From contig NC_069135.1 of assembly GCF_026914265.1 (NCBI RefSeq), positions 39,017,946-39,081,945 of the forward strand: a DNA stretch of 64,000 bases, read 5' to 3'. A model generated the notes under the pieces. The model was not told the DNA's origin, did not search any database, and saw only the letters and a list, made by a program, of their open reading frames with translations. Source of the DNA: Mya arenaria (lineage: Eukaryota; Mollusca; Bivalvia; Myida; Myidae). Position numbers and translations under genes: made by a program. Positions 11,423 through 23,576 of this stretch are shown piece after piece; the first letter of the stretch is position 1, and every line of letters starts with the position of its first letter.

Positions 11423-12050
11423 TTATTATATAACTGCCTATTTACTTATTCCTTTTCATTTTCGGTTTCAATCTGATTTAATTTTATCGCCATCTGTCAA
11501 ATGCGCGTACAATTCGAATGTGTTACGTAGTTTTGTGTAATGAAGTCAAGGGAGGCTACTACAGCGAAACAAAGTCAGAAGTTACAGAATTCACTTTATT
11601 TAGCAAAAAATCATTTATGTGTTAGCAAAATTAACAAATTTGTATGAGTATACACGTATCGTCATTTCCTGTAGACGTAACGCGAAAAACGTAAATATTC
11701 GTGGGATTTCTTGACGATCATAATATGCAGAATTGAGGGAAGAAAAGAGTTAATCGCTATTTCTATCGACGACGCGAATTCGCCTTCATTTGTGTATTGG
11801 CGAGCGACTCATATTTATGATAATAAACATAAAAAATGCAAAAATATATGAAAGTTTGAAATGGTTTTATTAATATTTTGTTTTAGAGGACACATTTCCC
11901 GCCCAGTGTATACAAAAACAGGGAACACATAAGGTTTATGGACATTGTGTACAAGAAACGTTGGTCTTTGAATTTAACTTTAGTAGTCAAAATTATTCAT
12001 AGAGGCTGAAGCATCATGCACAGCTAAATTACTCAGGAGTCAAAACGTTT
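11423..12050. other. Intergenic, no gene recognised
   Basis: No coding signal. I see nothing specific beyond AT-rich spacer. Confidence 0.5.
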
Positions 12051-12059
12051 GATGGTCGA

Positions 12060-12690
12060 AACTCTCTTGATTCTTCTAAGCAGCATCTGATCGACAGCAT
12101 CTTGTCTCAAGCCACAGCTAACGTACATATATCATGTCCAAATGCTTCTCCCCGACAACAGGTCCCGATCGTTAGGGCGATGCCAATCCCTAGCGTTTTC
12201 ATGCCCCTATAGCTAAGCCTTCAAGCAGAGGATGTCTCGTGTCTATTTGTCTATTTGTAGCATCTTTGAATTTCTATGGCGGCTGCTAGTTCATGCATGT
12301 TATCTTTGCTAACGAATGCGTCAATAAAGCACTATTCCATTTGTCCCTTTAAATCATCTACCTTGTCTGTAGCAACCTGTCTCTGTCTCTTTTCTGCAGC
12401 ACCCCGTCACTATTGAAATTTGGCCAATCCCCTAGTACCATAATCATGAAGACACATATTTCTGTATTTTATAACATCTTGAAGCCCATAGGTATTTGAA
12501 CCTTAACTTCCCTGTTTCTTTTATTCAATGTTTCAAGATATTGTTCGAGCACGAATGATAACCACTTAGGGTTAACTTGTTGCTGCAGCGAGGTGACTTC
12601 AACTCCAATGCTCAAAAAATCGGTCTGCATCAAGAATGTATTCTAGAAATGAGCTTGTATTTACGAACTCTTAAACCTTGATGAAACTCG
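12060..12690 (-). other. Degenerate coding-like stretch, unclassified
   Basis: Base composition is less AT-rich than the surroundings, and minus-strand frames give protein-like pieces, for example TDFLSIGVEVTSLQQQVNP on the right and a Met-rich helical-looking piece in the middle. It is badly decayed. A retroelement gag-like origin is possible but I could not establish a family. Confidence 0.25.
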
Positions 12691-12699
12691 TGCTTGTTT

Positions 12700-13290
12700 T
12701 ATGTAAGTTAAAACAAATGATAACGTCAAGCAGGCAGAATTGAAAAAAAAACCCCGGAATTATTGTGTTTTTGCATTACTACTGTCAATACACACACATG
12801 TTTGCATGCTTAGGCAAATGGTTTCAGCAGCAAGTTTGGTTGCAATTTTAAAACGATAGACATCACATTAAGAAGTACGTTGACATTAATTTGATATGTA
12901 GTAAATTTGGTAATAATTTAAATACTCTTAACATCCGTGAAAGCTTATGAATACATTTGACTCGCCGTTTGACAGTTTGGTGTCGTGGAGTTTTAATCGA
13001 CTGGTTAGTGTTCAACACACATTTGGAGGAATTTGCTTAAGTTGTGTGTTTTTTTTCGGATATCCTTTTCATGGGTATATATCATTGTTAACGTTTAGTT
13101 ACTTTCAACCAAGATCCTGTTTAAAGGCACACATACATGAAGGATGCCTGTAGAATCTTTCAGGTTCTGTTTACTTCACCTTAGTCATTTCAAAACACCT
13201 CTTTCCGTAGTAAAGTTATGGCAGATGTTTTTCTCTTGCAGTTGTGTTATGTTTTATAACTAATATTGGTCAGTCATGTAACACTGTCTT
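12700..13290. other. Intergenic, no gene recognised
   Basis: Short chance frames only. Confidence 0.5.
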
Positions 13291-13297
13291 AACAAAG

Positions 13298-13700
13298 CTA
13301 AGCAGTATAATAAATCATATTGTCTTTCCGTGCATGTCGATCTAACACGATCTTTAAATTGTCTACATCTATGGCCTCAATAAAACCTTGTGGCAGCTGA
13401 TACCACAAACTGATGTAGGATGAATCTGGCTCTACAACTTGGCTTCTCAAGCCTGAAGGCATGACATCTATGTGACAAACTGACAAATGTTTGGGACTAA
13501 ACATCTCAAATGTTCTCAGTATTTTGAAAGTTGTGAAGCATCAGGCCGTCTTCTTATATAAATAAGGAAAGGTTATTTCAGTTCAGTCAATCTGTAAATC
13601 TGTGTACGGAAGATCCTTGATATACGTTGTAATAGTTTAGTTGCTCGCCTCTGTAGGTTTACAATAATTCCAGAATAGTGTCAGAACACTGTTTACTGTG
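13298..13700 (-). mobile_element. LINE 3' fragment (reverse-transcriptase C-terminus)
   Basis: The minus strand reads LQRRATKLLQRISRIF followed by YRLTELK and later SSYISLWYQLPQGF. These correspond to the LINE ORF2 thumb/C-terminal pattern (QRRATK...L..L..L.YRR...) and the closing pattern in which a Trp is followed by N/Q-x-L-P. At least two frame changes and several stops separate the pieces, so this is a dead 5'-truncated copy. The clade (CR1/Jockey-like or other) cannot be fixed. Confidence 0.6.
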
Positions 13701-13909
13701 TTATTGTTCATACATATATGTTTGTTGAATGTCATGTCCGTCTCAAAAACAACCCATGGATCATATTCTGGGACAACATCTAAATTATAGATTTCAGTCA
13801 AAGACATCACAGTAACTTTCTTGAAGCTAAAAATCAACAGTTGTGGCAACTATAAAATATTATTTAGCCTTTAGTAATGCATTCATAAAATATATGGTTG
13901 TTAAAAAAA

Positions 13910-14470
13910 CGTTGTCTAAGAATCGGCTTATTTGGGCATCGATACCTTCTATTGAGTCATATTAGATAATTCGCAATAGACTTAATCTCAAATGTTTTGT
14001 AAAACTGCCGAAAAGTAACGCTTTTAGCCATAAAATATGATTTATCGAAAACAAACATATATAGAATGCAATGTTGTTTATTTGTTAGCATTCTTATATC
14101 ACTTGTGTAGAGACATTTACGTAACAATTGGAACATTTAATGACAAAAGATAAAAAACAACAACGTCAAAACGATCCATCGGTGAGAGAGCAGTTTCAAA
14201 TTGAAAACTGAAGTATTCAAATGAAGAAAATGTCAATGGTTAAAGTAAAAATGACATTTGATCATGTTTTCTACGCTTCTCGACTTCATTTTATTGCTTA
14301 TAATACGTGAATAATGGGATTACTTCTTAGGCAGTAGTAAGTTCAAATAACCTGTCATGATTAAATCATAGATCCGATGTATGATAAGCATTAGTCATCC
14401 AGAGGTTATGGTAATAACAGTGTCTTTATTCCACGGGCACTTGGATTGTTCTTTTATGGTGCCGTGAAAC
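13910..14470 (+). repeat. Dispersed repeat fragments
   Basis: 13910-14060 belongs to the family at 9486 and 10960. 14340-14430 repeats 7160-7290. No gene is seen. Confidence 0.45.
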
Positions 14471-15170
14471 GTGCAATTTCTTATTACAACAGAGGTAGGT
14501 GCTCGAATAATATATGTATACGTATATGAAAGTCAAATTATATGTTTGTGCTAAGTTTGATGAAATGGAATATAACTATTTGCAGATCGTCCTTACTACG
14601 TTAAAAATATATATCGCTCATTGCAAAGGTATAGTTGTAATGTTGATATATTTATATGTAAATATAACACAAAGAACGTTTTTTACTTGTAATAAAATGT
14701 GTTCTGTTCTGTTCTGTCCCGTTCTTTAATATTTGACATTGTCACTTTAAGAGATTCTAGAAACTTACAGTACACTGGCACAAATACATAACGCCTACCT
14801 ACGACATTTTTATATTGATATTATCTGGCTGTCTTACCAGCGTTATCTATTATAGATATTGATGTGAGCTCAAAACCCATTGTAAAAGTGCATGTATGCA
14901 TGGATAGATATTTAAAGTTTATGTTATTTAGAATTTATTTTAAACTATGTTAAAATGTAAAAGAGAAACCATCGACGGAAGTTTTTTCAAGAACCTGACA
15001 TGTCTTTAAAAACGTGCATGACGAATATAACATTAATTCACAATTCAGTGTGTATAAGGCAACGCAGTGTCAAAATTACTGATCGCTTAGTTTACCACTG
15101 CTTTATTTCAGCTTATACATATATTTAAGAAAGCATTAAAATTAGTCAAATTTCAAATACCTGTGGTGAC
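14471..15170. other. Intergenic, no gene recognised
   Basis: A short (GTTCT)n tract lies at 14698-14721. Otherwise AT-rich spacer. Confidence 0.5.
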
Positions 15171-15179
15171 AAATTCAAT

Positions 15180-15345
15180 ATTTTGTGATTTCCTTGTCAC
15201 AATTTTAACTTCACGAATTAAAGATTTCACGATTTCAACTTCACAATTTCACGTATTCACGATTATAACATCACGAGTTCATGAAATCTAGAAAATCGTG
15301 AAATCGTTAAGTTGAATTCATTATTTTCGTGAAATTGAAAAAGTA
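15180..15345. repeat. TTCACGA-rich inverted repeat
   Basis: Words TTCACGATTTCAACTTCAC on the left are answered on the right by inverted forms (CGTGAAATCGTTAAGTTGAA). The arms are imperfect. Probably a decayed foldback element. Confidence 0.5.
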
Positions 15346-15585
15346 TGAAGGGGTTAATTATGAAATGTTAAAGTCGAAATGGCTTAAAATGTTAAAACAA
15401 ACTAATTGTGAATAGAAATTCAGTACAAAAAGACACTTGTTAAAGGGAAAGCATACTAAATATTTTAAACAGTAAATTGCATTTACCCGTCGGGTAAAGC
15501 AAAATAAAACAAACAAAAATTCGCGTTAGTAGAAAAATGGTAATCAATGGTAATCAATATCGTTGTATGCTCTTTATTATTACAT

Positions 15586-16652
15586 AGGAGGAATAGAGGA
15601 ATGGAGGTATAAAGGAATAGAGGAATAGAGGAATAGAGGAATAGAGGAATGGTGGAATTGAGGAATGGTGGAATAGAGGAATGGAGGTATAAAGGAATAG
15701 AAGAATAGAGGAATGAAGGTATAAAGGAATAGAGGAATAGAGGAATGGTGGAAACGAGGAATAGAGGAATAGAGGAATGGAGGTATAAAGGAATAGAGGA
15801 ATAGAGGAATTGAGGAATGGTGGAATAAAGGAATAGAGGAATAGAGGAATAGAGGAATAGATGAATGGAGGAATAGAGGAGTGTTGGAATAGAGGAATAG
15901 AGGAATAGAGGAATGGTGGAATTGAGGAATGGTGGAATAGAGGAATGGAGGTATAAAGGAATAGAAGAATAGAGGAATGAAGGTATAAAGGAATAGAGGA
16001 ATAGAGGAATGGAGGTATAAAGGAATAGAGGAATAGAGGAATAGAGGAATTGAGGAATGGAGGTATAAAGGAATAGAGGAATAGAGGAATAGAGGAATTG
16101 AGGAATGGAGGTATAAAGGAATAGAGGAATAGAGGAATAGAGGAATAGATGAATGGAGGAATAGAGGAGTGTTGGAATAGAGGAATAGAGGAATAGAGGA
16201 ATGGTGGAATAGAGGAATGGAGGTATAAAGGAATAGAAGAATAGAGGAATGAAGGTATAAAGGAATAGAGGAATAGAGGAATGGTGGAATAGAGGAATAG
16301 AGGAATAGAGGAATGGAGGTATAAAGGAATAGAGGAATAGAGGAATAGAGGAATTGAGGAATGGTGGAATAAAGGAATAGAGGAATAGAGGAATAGAGGA
16401 ATGAAGGTATAAAGGAATAGAGGAATAGAGGAATATAGGAATGGTGGAATAGAGGAATAGAGGAATGAAGGTATAAAGGAATAGAGGAATAGAGGAATAG
16501 AGGAATTGAGGAATGGTGGAATAAAGGAATAGAGGAATAGAGGAATAGAGGAATAGATGAATGGAGGAATAGAGGAATAGAGGAATAGAGGAATGGTGGA
16601 ATAGAGGAATAAAGGAATGGAAGAACAGATGAAAAGAGGAATAAAGGAATAA
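15586..16652. repeat. 8-bp satellite (AGGAATAG)n with higher-order variants
   Basis: About 1.07 kb of the 8-bp unit AGGAATAG with interspersed variants AGGAATGG, TGGAATTG and AGGTATAA that recur in longer blocks. Because 8 and 3 share no factor, every minus-strand frame reads the same 8-residue cycle SSIPLFLY; two overlapping frames stay open for over 360 codons without being genes. Confidence 0.95.
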
Positions 16653-16659
16653 AACCATC

Positions 16660-18080
16660 TACTATTATATCAATCAAATTAAAAAGTCACATCCGGAGCA
16701 TAATTGTGTTAATACATTCAACCACTGTTGAAGAGAAAAGTGGACAAAAACCAACATTAATGTGTTAGTACAAAACGTTTCAGCAAGGTCTGGCTTCTAT
16801 GAAAGAACGTTCTCGCCAGCAGCGCCTAAAATACACTTGGTTCGACTTAACCGACCCTACGGACGTAACAGGCGCCAACCCTACCGGTGTGACAGTCAGT
16901 TGGAAAAAAATTAGGCGTGTTTTAAAATGCAGTTAAAACCTTTAAAGCTTTATACAAAAGATTACTTTAACACCTTTCTCCAATGATGATTATATTTTTA
17001 TTGTTTTTAAATAAAGCCTTATTAACAAAAATAAACAAAATCAAAAACCTGCCCTACCTTACCTTTTTTAGAAAGATGTAACCCTTACTAAACCATTGTT
17101 TCGCCCTGGCTTAGCCAGGTTTTAAACTGAAAATTGTAATACACTCAGAACGCATTTTGGAAACGGGCACAGAATTCGGAGCACTAAAGTGTATGTGAGG
17201 AATGAAAGATGTATGGATTTATCATATGAGATTCTTTAACATTATATTAACATTTTTGATAATCATGAGCACTCAATTCTGTGAATGTGAAAGGATACAT
17301 GCATGAACAAAATGGTGCTTCCAACAATTGTGGAAGGTGCGGTTCCCTTCTTATCCTGTCTAGCTGTTTAGATTAAAAGGGTAAATGACAAAAACAACAC
17401 ACAAAACACAGTCTATCTTTCTCCACAGAGAAAGTTCACATTGTTTTCATGCACAAATCCAGATGTGCATACCAGCTGTTGCAAACATTTGTACATGCAT
17501 TTTTGTACATAGTGTTCTTTCACATATAGATCAAATTCTGTATTTGTGTAGTACAAAGTGGACTATACTGATATTATTAAAACGTATATTCAATTTGAGT
17601 GGACATGTTTGTTCAAATACAGTTTGTGATATTTGGCGATTAAATAAACTATAAAGCTTTAGTTTTTCACTTAGCTATGGTAAGTTTTATATTCAGATAA
17701 TCCAATGATTCAAACACTTAGAAAGTCATTATATGTTTTTTGTTCTCAAACAGAGTTGAATAGAAGAAAACAAATAAAAAAGAAGAAAATCACTAAACTT
17801 ATTAATGGGTGTGTTCTACAGATTCTCAGATGAAGTACGACTGACATTTCAAACAAAATACATGTGCCTTTGTTATATTAACAACAATGATTTAAATGCT
17901 GAAACGGGATATATGACAGCTACTCGACTTATCATATTAATAAAGTGTTTTATAATGAAGAAATTTACAAACGAATATAATAAATTAATTTCAATATAAG
18001 CATAATAAAAATGATTATGTTTTCTTTTGTTTTGACTAGCTAAGTAACAACAATGCAGACTAGTGTTAAAGTCAGCTTCT
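16660..18080. other. Intergenic, no gene recognised
   Basis: A 45-codon frame at 16799-16936 opens MKERSRQQRLKYTWFDLTD after an acceptor-like TTTCAG. It might be an exon but has no recognisable domain. The remaining frames look random. Confidence 0.4.
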
Positions 18081-18085
18081 CACGA

Positions 18086-18087
18086 TC

Positions 18088-18123
<36 letters not shown>

Positions 18124-18180
18124 ATAGCAGTAGCAGTAGCAGTAGCAGTAGCAACAGCAGCAGCAGCAGCAGCAGCATCT
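18086..18180. repeat. Trinucleotide microsatellite (GTA)n-(GCA)n
   Basis: About 13 AGT/GTA units pass into GCAGTA and then GCA units, a step-by-step change of motif along one tract. Confidence 0.95.
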
Positions 18181-19280
18181 AAACAATAAACCATTCAGTG
18201 ATATTGAACTTCATTCATTGAAATCAAAATACGTCGCAAATTAATGTTGAAAACGTTCGTATTGTTATCCATCCGTAGTATGATCATTGTTTTAAGTACT
18301 GCTGTATGTTTCCATGCCATATTCCATTTAAATAGTTATTACGTAATAGTAAGATGACATGAAGTTAATCCTTAATGATTAAGAATGGGCAACGTGAGCG
18401 TAGCGACAGAACCCTTCTTAATCAATAGGATATAACTTGAGGTCATCTACCTGAATATGAATACAATCTCATTAGCTGAAAACTTGTCAACACAAAATCT
18501 GACGCAGGAATTGTGTATTGGATATGTGGCTGGGGGCGAACCTTTAAACACCCGCGAAAGTTAAAATTCATAATTATTGAGTTTAGTATTTAATGATTGC
18601 CTTTCTAAGGTTTTAATCTAATTCAGATATGACAACCAGGTTATATCAATATTAATATAAATGGGTAAGGCTAACTTGCATTCTAAAATCGCCGAGTCTA
18701 CATTACATTCTAATGTTTCCGAGTCTACTTTGGTTAACATACCCAAACTACCCCACATAATAGGTATTGTGACACCAACGATATATTTCTTTAATGATAA
18801 AATTGTGATATCTCCTTGTCATCATGATCGTTATGCTTGTATATCATAAACTCAAATGTCATTGTCTGAAATGTTATAAAATTAATGATCATATATTGTA
18901 AATATTTTGAACAAGTATTCAATATTGTACGTTCCTAGTTTTCATGTGACATTTAGTGCGCTTAGCTAGTGAGCAAGTGACGTTTATATAGCGAGTTTGT
19001 TCTGGGTTACATTTTAATAGGAGAACTTGCGTATAATAACTTATCATTATATCTGAAACAAAAGGGGAAATAAAAATCATTTGAAATAGAAATATTGAAT
19101 AAGGAGCGTTTGCAAAACACGGTTGAAATCGGAAAGTGTTAACTCTTGAAGATCAAATTGTTACTTGTACATATATTATGGAACTGTGTTATGTAGGCAC
19201 TCTTAGAAAAAAATGGTCGATACTGGCATGTATATATGCGGCTTTACATATAAATCTAAGTGTTAATACATATTTTCCAG
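18181..19280. other. Presumed intron or 5' flank of the membrane-protein gene
   Basis: No supported gene. If the membrane-protein gene has a signal-peptide exon it should lie to the left of 19281 and end in phase 2; I could not find a convincing one. Confidence 0.4.
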
Positions 19281-19387
19281 ACGTGAGATGGACAATTTCG
19301 GACCAGATGTTCGGGAATGTTTTCGCCTTTATGGCCAGTACAAGGTCTGCCCGGATAGCACGTGTTTACACGAAAATGACACCTGTC
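19281..19387 (+). CDS. Single-pass membrane protein, extracellular Cys-bearing exon
   Basis: The acceptor TATTTTCCAG precedes 19281 and the donor GTAAGT follows 19387. Between them the frame reads REMDNFGPDVRECFRLYG, then QYKVCPDSTCLHENDTC: four cysteines in about 20 residues, as in small disulphide modules, with an NDT glycosylation sequon. The exon enters with one base of a split codon and leaves in phase 1, which fits the next exon at 22619: C joined to AT gives His. I do not recognise the domain; it is not a canonical EGF repeat. The frame starting at 19136 in a different phase is a shadow. Confidence 0.55.
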
Positions 19388-19927
19388 GTAAGTAGAAGTT
19401 TTAAGTTAAAAAAATTAATTAGAATATAACAATCATACAAATGTTAACCATTCATCTGAAAGTTGGTCAAGGTGGCAAGAGGATGGCAACAGTGAGGTTG
19501 ACAAGTAATGCCGACAAACGACGCTCGATGTTACAAAGACGACTTTCGTCTTATACATCGGTCACTCCTGCTTTCTCATTTATTGACAATGTCAATCATA
19601 TTGGCCAGTGATACATTTTCTTCAACAATTTCAGTGTTCTTACATGACAAGAATTTCCAAAAAGTTGTGTAGAACCTTCTGACACTTGTGACACTTCCAC
19701 CTGTGTTTCTTACCACGTGCCGTCCACGTATGTGCGTGTACATTACATTCTTTTTCATTCTGATGTTCTGACGTGTGAGCAGAGTACATTTTTATCTCGG
19801 AATTGTTCAGCAAAAAACTAGCCTAACTTTTTTCTGGTTAAAGTAATGCATTCTTAGGGACGGGTTTGTTATGTTTTAAAGGCATGCTCAAATTGTTGAA
19901 GTGCTGTTTCTACTTGTTCTTTCATCC

Positions 19928-20070
19928 TACCATAAGTATTTGGAATGTCGCAGGGTTCTTACTAGGGCCGAACGGCATCTTCACATATTCTTTAAACCAA
20001 AACAGCTCACCGTAAACCACGTCCACACTTTGTGGTCGTCATCGATTTTGACTTGATTCCATACGGCTTG
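19928..20070 (-). mobile_element. Ty3/Gypsy-like reverse-transcriptase fossil
   Basis: A short minus-strand piece carries the reverse-transcriptase block with MPFG followed by NPATFQ, typical of Ty3/Gypsy LTR retrotransposons. It is a small, broken fragment with no recognisable LTRs around it, lying in the large intron of the membrane-protein gene. It appears old. Confidence 0.55.
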
Positions 20071-20329
20071 GATGGAGTTTTTAAATAATTCATCGTTGAG
20101 CCTAAAGCCATTGCAATATATGTTGTTTAACTGACAGTAGTTAAATCACATTCTTTACTCTACATTATTTTTCTCGACATTAACATATTTCGATGATCAT
20201 GATAATGATGTTCACTTCTTCATAACTCCAGTTATTGAGAATATCTCATATAATGTCACTATTTCAGATTATCTTGCAGCACCGGTCAGAACGAAACGTA
20301 TAGCACCACTCAATTAGAAATAGACCTTA

Positions 20330-21933
20330 GGCCACAACAAATTGATCATTTGTTCTACGGATTTTGCCAAAAAAAGTAGGAGCGAGCGAGCGAAAAAAAA
20401 AAAATACTTTTTTTTTTAAATTTAAGGCAATTCAGAGGCGAGCGCAAGGCGAAAAATAAAATAAAAATTAAAAAGTTTATTTCATACTCTATTTATCATG
20501 CAATATGTCAAGAAATGCTTTTTAATTGCAAACATAGTTTCTTAGTTTAAATATAACTGAAAAGGTTTTGATTGTATCACATGATAATCTGTCTCAATAT
20601 ATAACAAATGGCAATAAGATCCAGTGCTTTACTATTACTTAAGACACTGCCGATTAAATTGCGGGACAACACAATTGAAGCAGTATTAAACAAATCTGCA
20701 AATGTGGCACCGGTCATTATATTAGAGCAGGTGGTGGAATAAAGATGTTTCCCTTTCAAGACCTCTCCTTTATCACGAACCAATGGTTTATAGGTCCGTG
20801 CCTTGAAAAACAAAATCATGACACCCTCCATAGCTTCAATGCCCGTAAGAAACAGGCCACTTTAATAACAGGCCACTTTACTACAAATCGATCAAAAAAA
20901 ACAAGTGGATAAGAACAAAGAATTGAGAAAATTAAAACAGTCATTTTACTTATAAAAGGTTTTATTTTCTGATTTTACTGATGTTATTTTTATCCTGTAC
21001 ATGTACATGTATGTGTAATGCACTAGTCAATTGTAACCACGACCCCCAAGGTCCGGGGAATAGCGGGGACTTTGACTTTCGGTCCAGCCAACCCCGGGTA
21101 AAACCAACGGCACTGCAGGGCCACCTGGAAGGTGAAAACACGGCCCATTTCACCGGCTATCTCCGGTATACCCCCGGTCCTGGGGGGTGGGGCATGGTTA
21201 CAATTGAATGGTGCATAAATACAGACTGTTTCTGAAACATTTGCAAGTCCTTCTATTTTTATCAATTATATAAAACTGAGAAATGCATTTTAGAATTTAA
21301 AAAATAACTCACGAAACATATTCATTTGTTGTAAGTCGAGTGTCCGTGTATTTTGATATAAGTTTTGCACTCAAAATCTGATTTAGTTATTATTTAACAC
21401 TAAATTTTGAGTACAAAACAATGAATTACTTAAATAACACATAAATAATTATTGCCTTCGACGCTGTGAAACTGTTGTTGTTTACTGAAGACTATAATCC
21501 ATTGACTATGACACTGATTTTCAATTAAAAATGTGTATTTTACATTAACGAAAACTGAAAGTATCCTGCAAATTAATACCGGAAATAGATTACAACGGTG
21601 CGTCCTGCAAAATATTCCCGACAAAAAAGACTGTCAACAAATATCGGCTGTTTTGCGGTTACCCGGACCTGATTTTGTCCTGACACGAGGAAAGTTTGCT
21701 CGCGGAGAATGTAAAGCATGGAAATACCTTCAAAAAAAGGCGAAGTCGACGTTGCAGGTTCAAATTTTAAGTAAAAAAACTTCAGAAAATAGAGGAAATT
21801 CAGAATAAAAAAAATAAATAATATGCGCGGCCAAATAGTAAGTGCGGGCGCAAAAAAAAAGTTTTTTTTTTTTTCGTTTTTCGAATTTTAGGTGCGGCAA
21901 ATCCGACGAACAAATGATCAATTTGTTGTGGCC
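20330..21933. mobile_element. 1.6-kb TIR DNA element, non-autonomous
   Basis: The left end GGCCACAACAAATTGATCAT is repeated inverted at the right end (ATGATCAATTTGTTGTGGCC), continuing for about 40 bp, then through G/C-poor tracts (GCGAGCGAAAAA at left, GTGCGGGCGCAAAAAA at right). TTA flanks both ends (20327-20329 and 21934-21936), a likely target-site duplication. No transposase is seen; the frame at 21533-21808 matches nothing I know. It lies in the large intron of the membrane-protein gene and holds a nested MITE. Confidence 0.75.
21018..21216. mobile_element. GC-rich foldback MITE nested in the 1.6-kb element
   Basis: The left arm ATGCACTAGTCAATTGTAAC is matched by the right arm ending GTTACAATTGAATGGTGCAT. 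Inside are CCCCC/GGGGG and GGTCCGGGG/CCCCGGTCC words. About 200 bp and GC-rich against an AT-rich background. The three overlapping frames here are artefacts of the palindrome. Confidence 0.8.
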
Positions 21934-22618
21934 TTATGTACTTGTAATAAAGTACAAGTGTAGACACGCTCTTAATATGTTTTATGTATTTTACCCTTTT
22001 TTCTGAATAGTAAAAAAAATATACAAGCTTTTGCATTGTAGCATACAACTGCCGTAAGATAACTTGTTAACGTTCGTGAATTGTTTCGTGTTATCCACTT
22101 AATTTTCGCGATACATATCTAGCTATCCAGTAAAAATTCGCAAAATCTTTTTGGTGAGATAAATATCATCAGACTAAAAACTCGTTTAAAAGTGCGCATA
22201 ACTGCCACCTGTTTCTGTGTTTAGATATACAACATTAACAGGTTAACTAATTTTGGTTTGCGAATTCCACATAATAAGTAACATGATAACTGATAACTAG
22301 ATAAGATTCGTGTAACCGATTATCTATAAATGCACGTTTGACTTTAAGCAGTAACTGGTTATCTAGTTATGAAGTTCAAAATATCTTAGTGTTTTTGTAA
22401 CGCAAGTTGGTAAATGCTTCAACGTAAGGCTACAAAGACATTTTTGAAGTAATGACAATATTTGAGTAATAAAGATACTTGAGCATTTTTTGAAAAGGGG
22501 AGCAAATGATTCTCTGAATATCCACAATAATTGCACAAAGGACATACCGAGTAGAATACTACTTAGATATAATAATATCAAATTTTTAGAGTTATGAATT
22601 AATTTATATACACAACAG

Positions 22619-22786
22619 ATCTCTCCACTGAGGCTGTACAGACTGGAAGCGAAGCGGGATACTCAATGGCGGTCGTGGTAACGATTTCATCCTTATGCAT
22701 GTTATTCTGCATCGCCGTGGCCGCCATATTTGTAGTCCTCTTCGCCAGAAGAACAGGACGTCACAAATCCGAGGAGTCAAACTCAG
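22619..22786 (+). CDS. Single-pass membrane protein, transmembrane exon
   Basis: The acceptor ACACAACAG precedes 22619; the donor CTCAG|GTTAGC follows. The frame reads LSTEAVQTGSEAGYS, then a hydrophobic run beginning MAVVVTISSLCMLFCIAVAA and continuing through IFVVLF, then the basic stop-transfer ARRTGRHK. This is a classic type I transmembrane segment with a positive-inside flank. Phase 1 at both ends lets it splice from 19387 and into 22969. A minus-strand frame over the same bases is a shadow. Confidence 0.75.
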
Positions 22787-22968
22787 GTTAGCAAAGCAAT
22801 ACACTTTCATTCTTAGCTTTTCCAGTACAGAGCTTAATCATTACAACTGAATATTATACTTTAAGAACTGGTATTATGTTATTTCATTTTTGTAGGTCTG
22901 ATTAAAGATAAAGATAAAACGAGTTGTCAATAAGCCATGCAACTTAACATAATTTATTTAATCCACAG

Positions 22969-23576
22969 CGACTGAACCATTACGGAAGTGTTACATTTCG
23001 GAATCCTCGGACAGCCGAGATGACAGCGACCGATTTCCGGTACGGGCAAAAACTTACTACAGGAAGTGCGAATCTTCAGAAGAAATTACCAATGGCTATT
23101 TTTTCTACAATCCAGTACCAGAGAGAAATGATTTCTTTGCAACTGAGAATGAAAATCACCAGGCTTCCAATGTGTTCAAACGCAACAGCGATGACAATGA
23201 TATTCAAAAAGAAAATCTCATTGGTGAATATGCGGAAATAAATGACCCTGACCGCAATGAACTATCACATGAACTTATCGGTTTGGGGAAGTATACTTTC
23301 AAACCTAGATTAAAGTATACCAACTGCAATGAAATACTATTCACTGACAAGCATGAGAAAGACAAATTATATGTGATTAACAGTTACAAGCATTGCTCTG
23401 GGAAAAGTATTAATCCTGGAAATTTGACTTTTGACACTGATCCTGAAAAGTTCTCCTGCAAATTTGCAAACGATGTTCTGTGTTCTTCTACTCCAAGACA
23501 GGGTTCTAAGCGCATATCTTTACCGACCATGAACACTCCCTCCATAGACAGCTTAATTACAGATGTTAATGTATAG
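22969..23576 (+). CDS. Single-pass membrane protein, cytoplasmic-tail terminal exon
   Basis: The acceptor TTTAATCCACAG precedes 22969. G from the TM exon plus CG gives Ala, then TEPLRKCYISESSDSRDDSD and about 200 residues of hydrophilic tail to TAG at 23574-23576. The tail is rich in Ser, Asp, Asn and Tyr, with candidate SH2-type sites GEYAEIN and KYTNC and also YFFYNPVPE and LYVINSY; phosphorylation is inference. It is probably a surface receptor with a signalling tail. I recognise no named family. The frame beginning at 23020 is a shadow; the one from 23172 is the in-frame 3' part of this exon. Confidence 0.75.

Noticed and set aside
15483-16677. Two overlapping minus-strand frames of 365-391 codons
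   Set aside because: They are translations of the 8-bp satellite; all frames give the same cycle, and there is no splice or start context.
19576-19800. Minus-strand zinc-ribbon-like piece (KHRWKCHKCQKVLHNF)
   Set aside because: Only one CxxC pair in a short frame, with no partner motif; may be chance or an unplaced relic near the retroelement fossil.
20962-21265. Three overlapping frames on both strands
   Set aside because: They lie in the palindromic GC-rich MITE.
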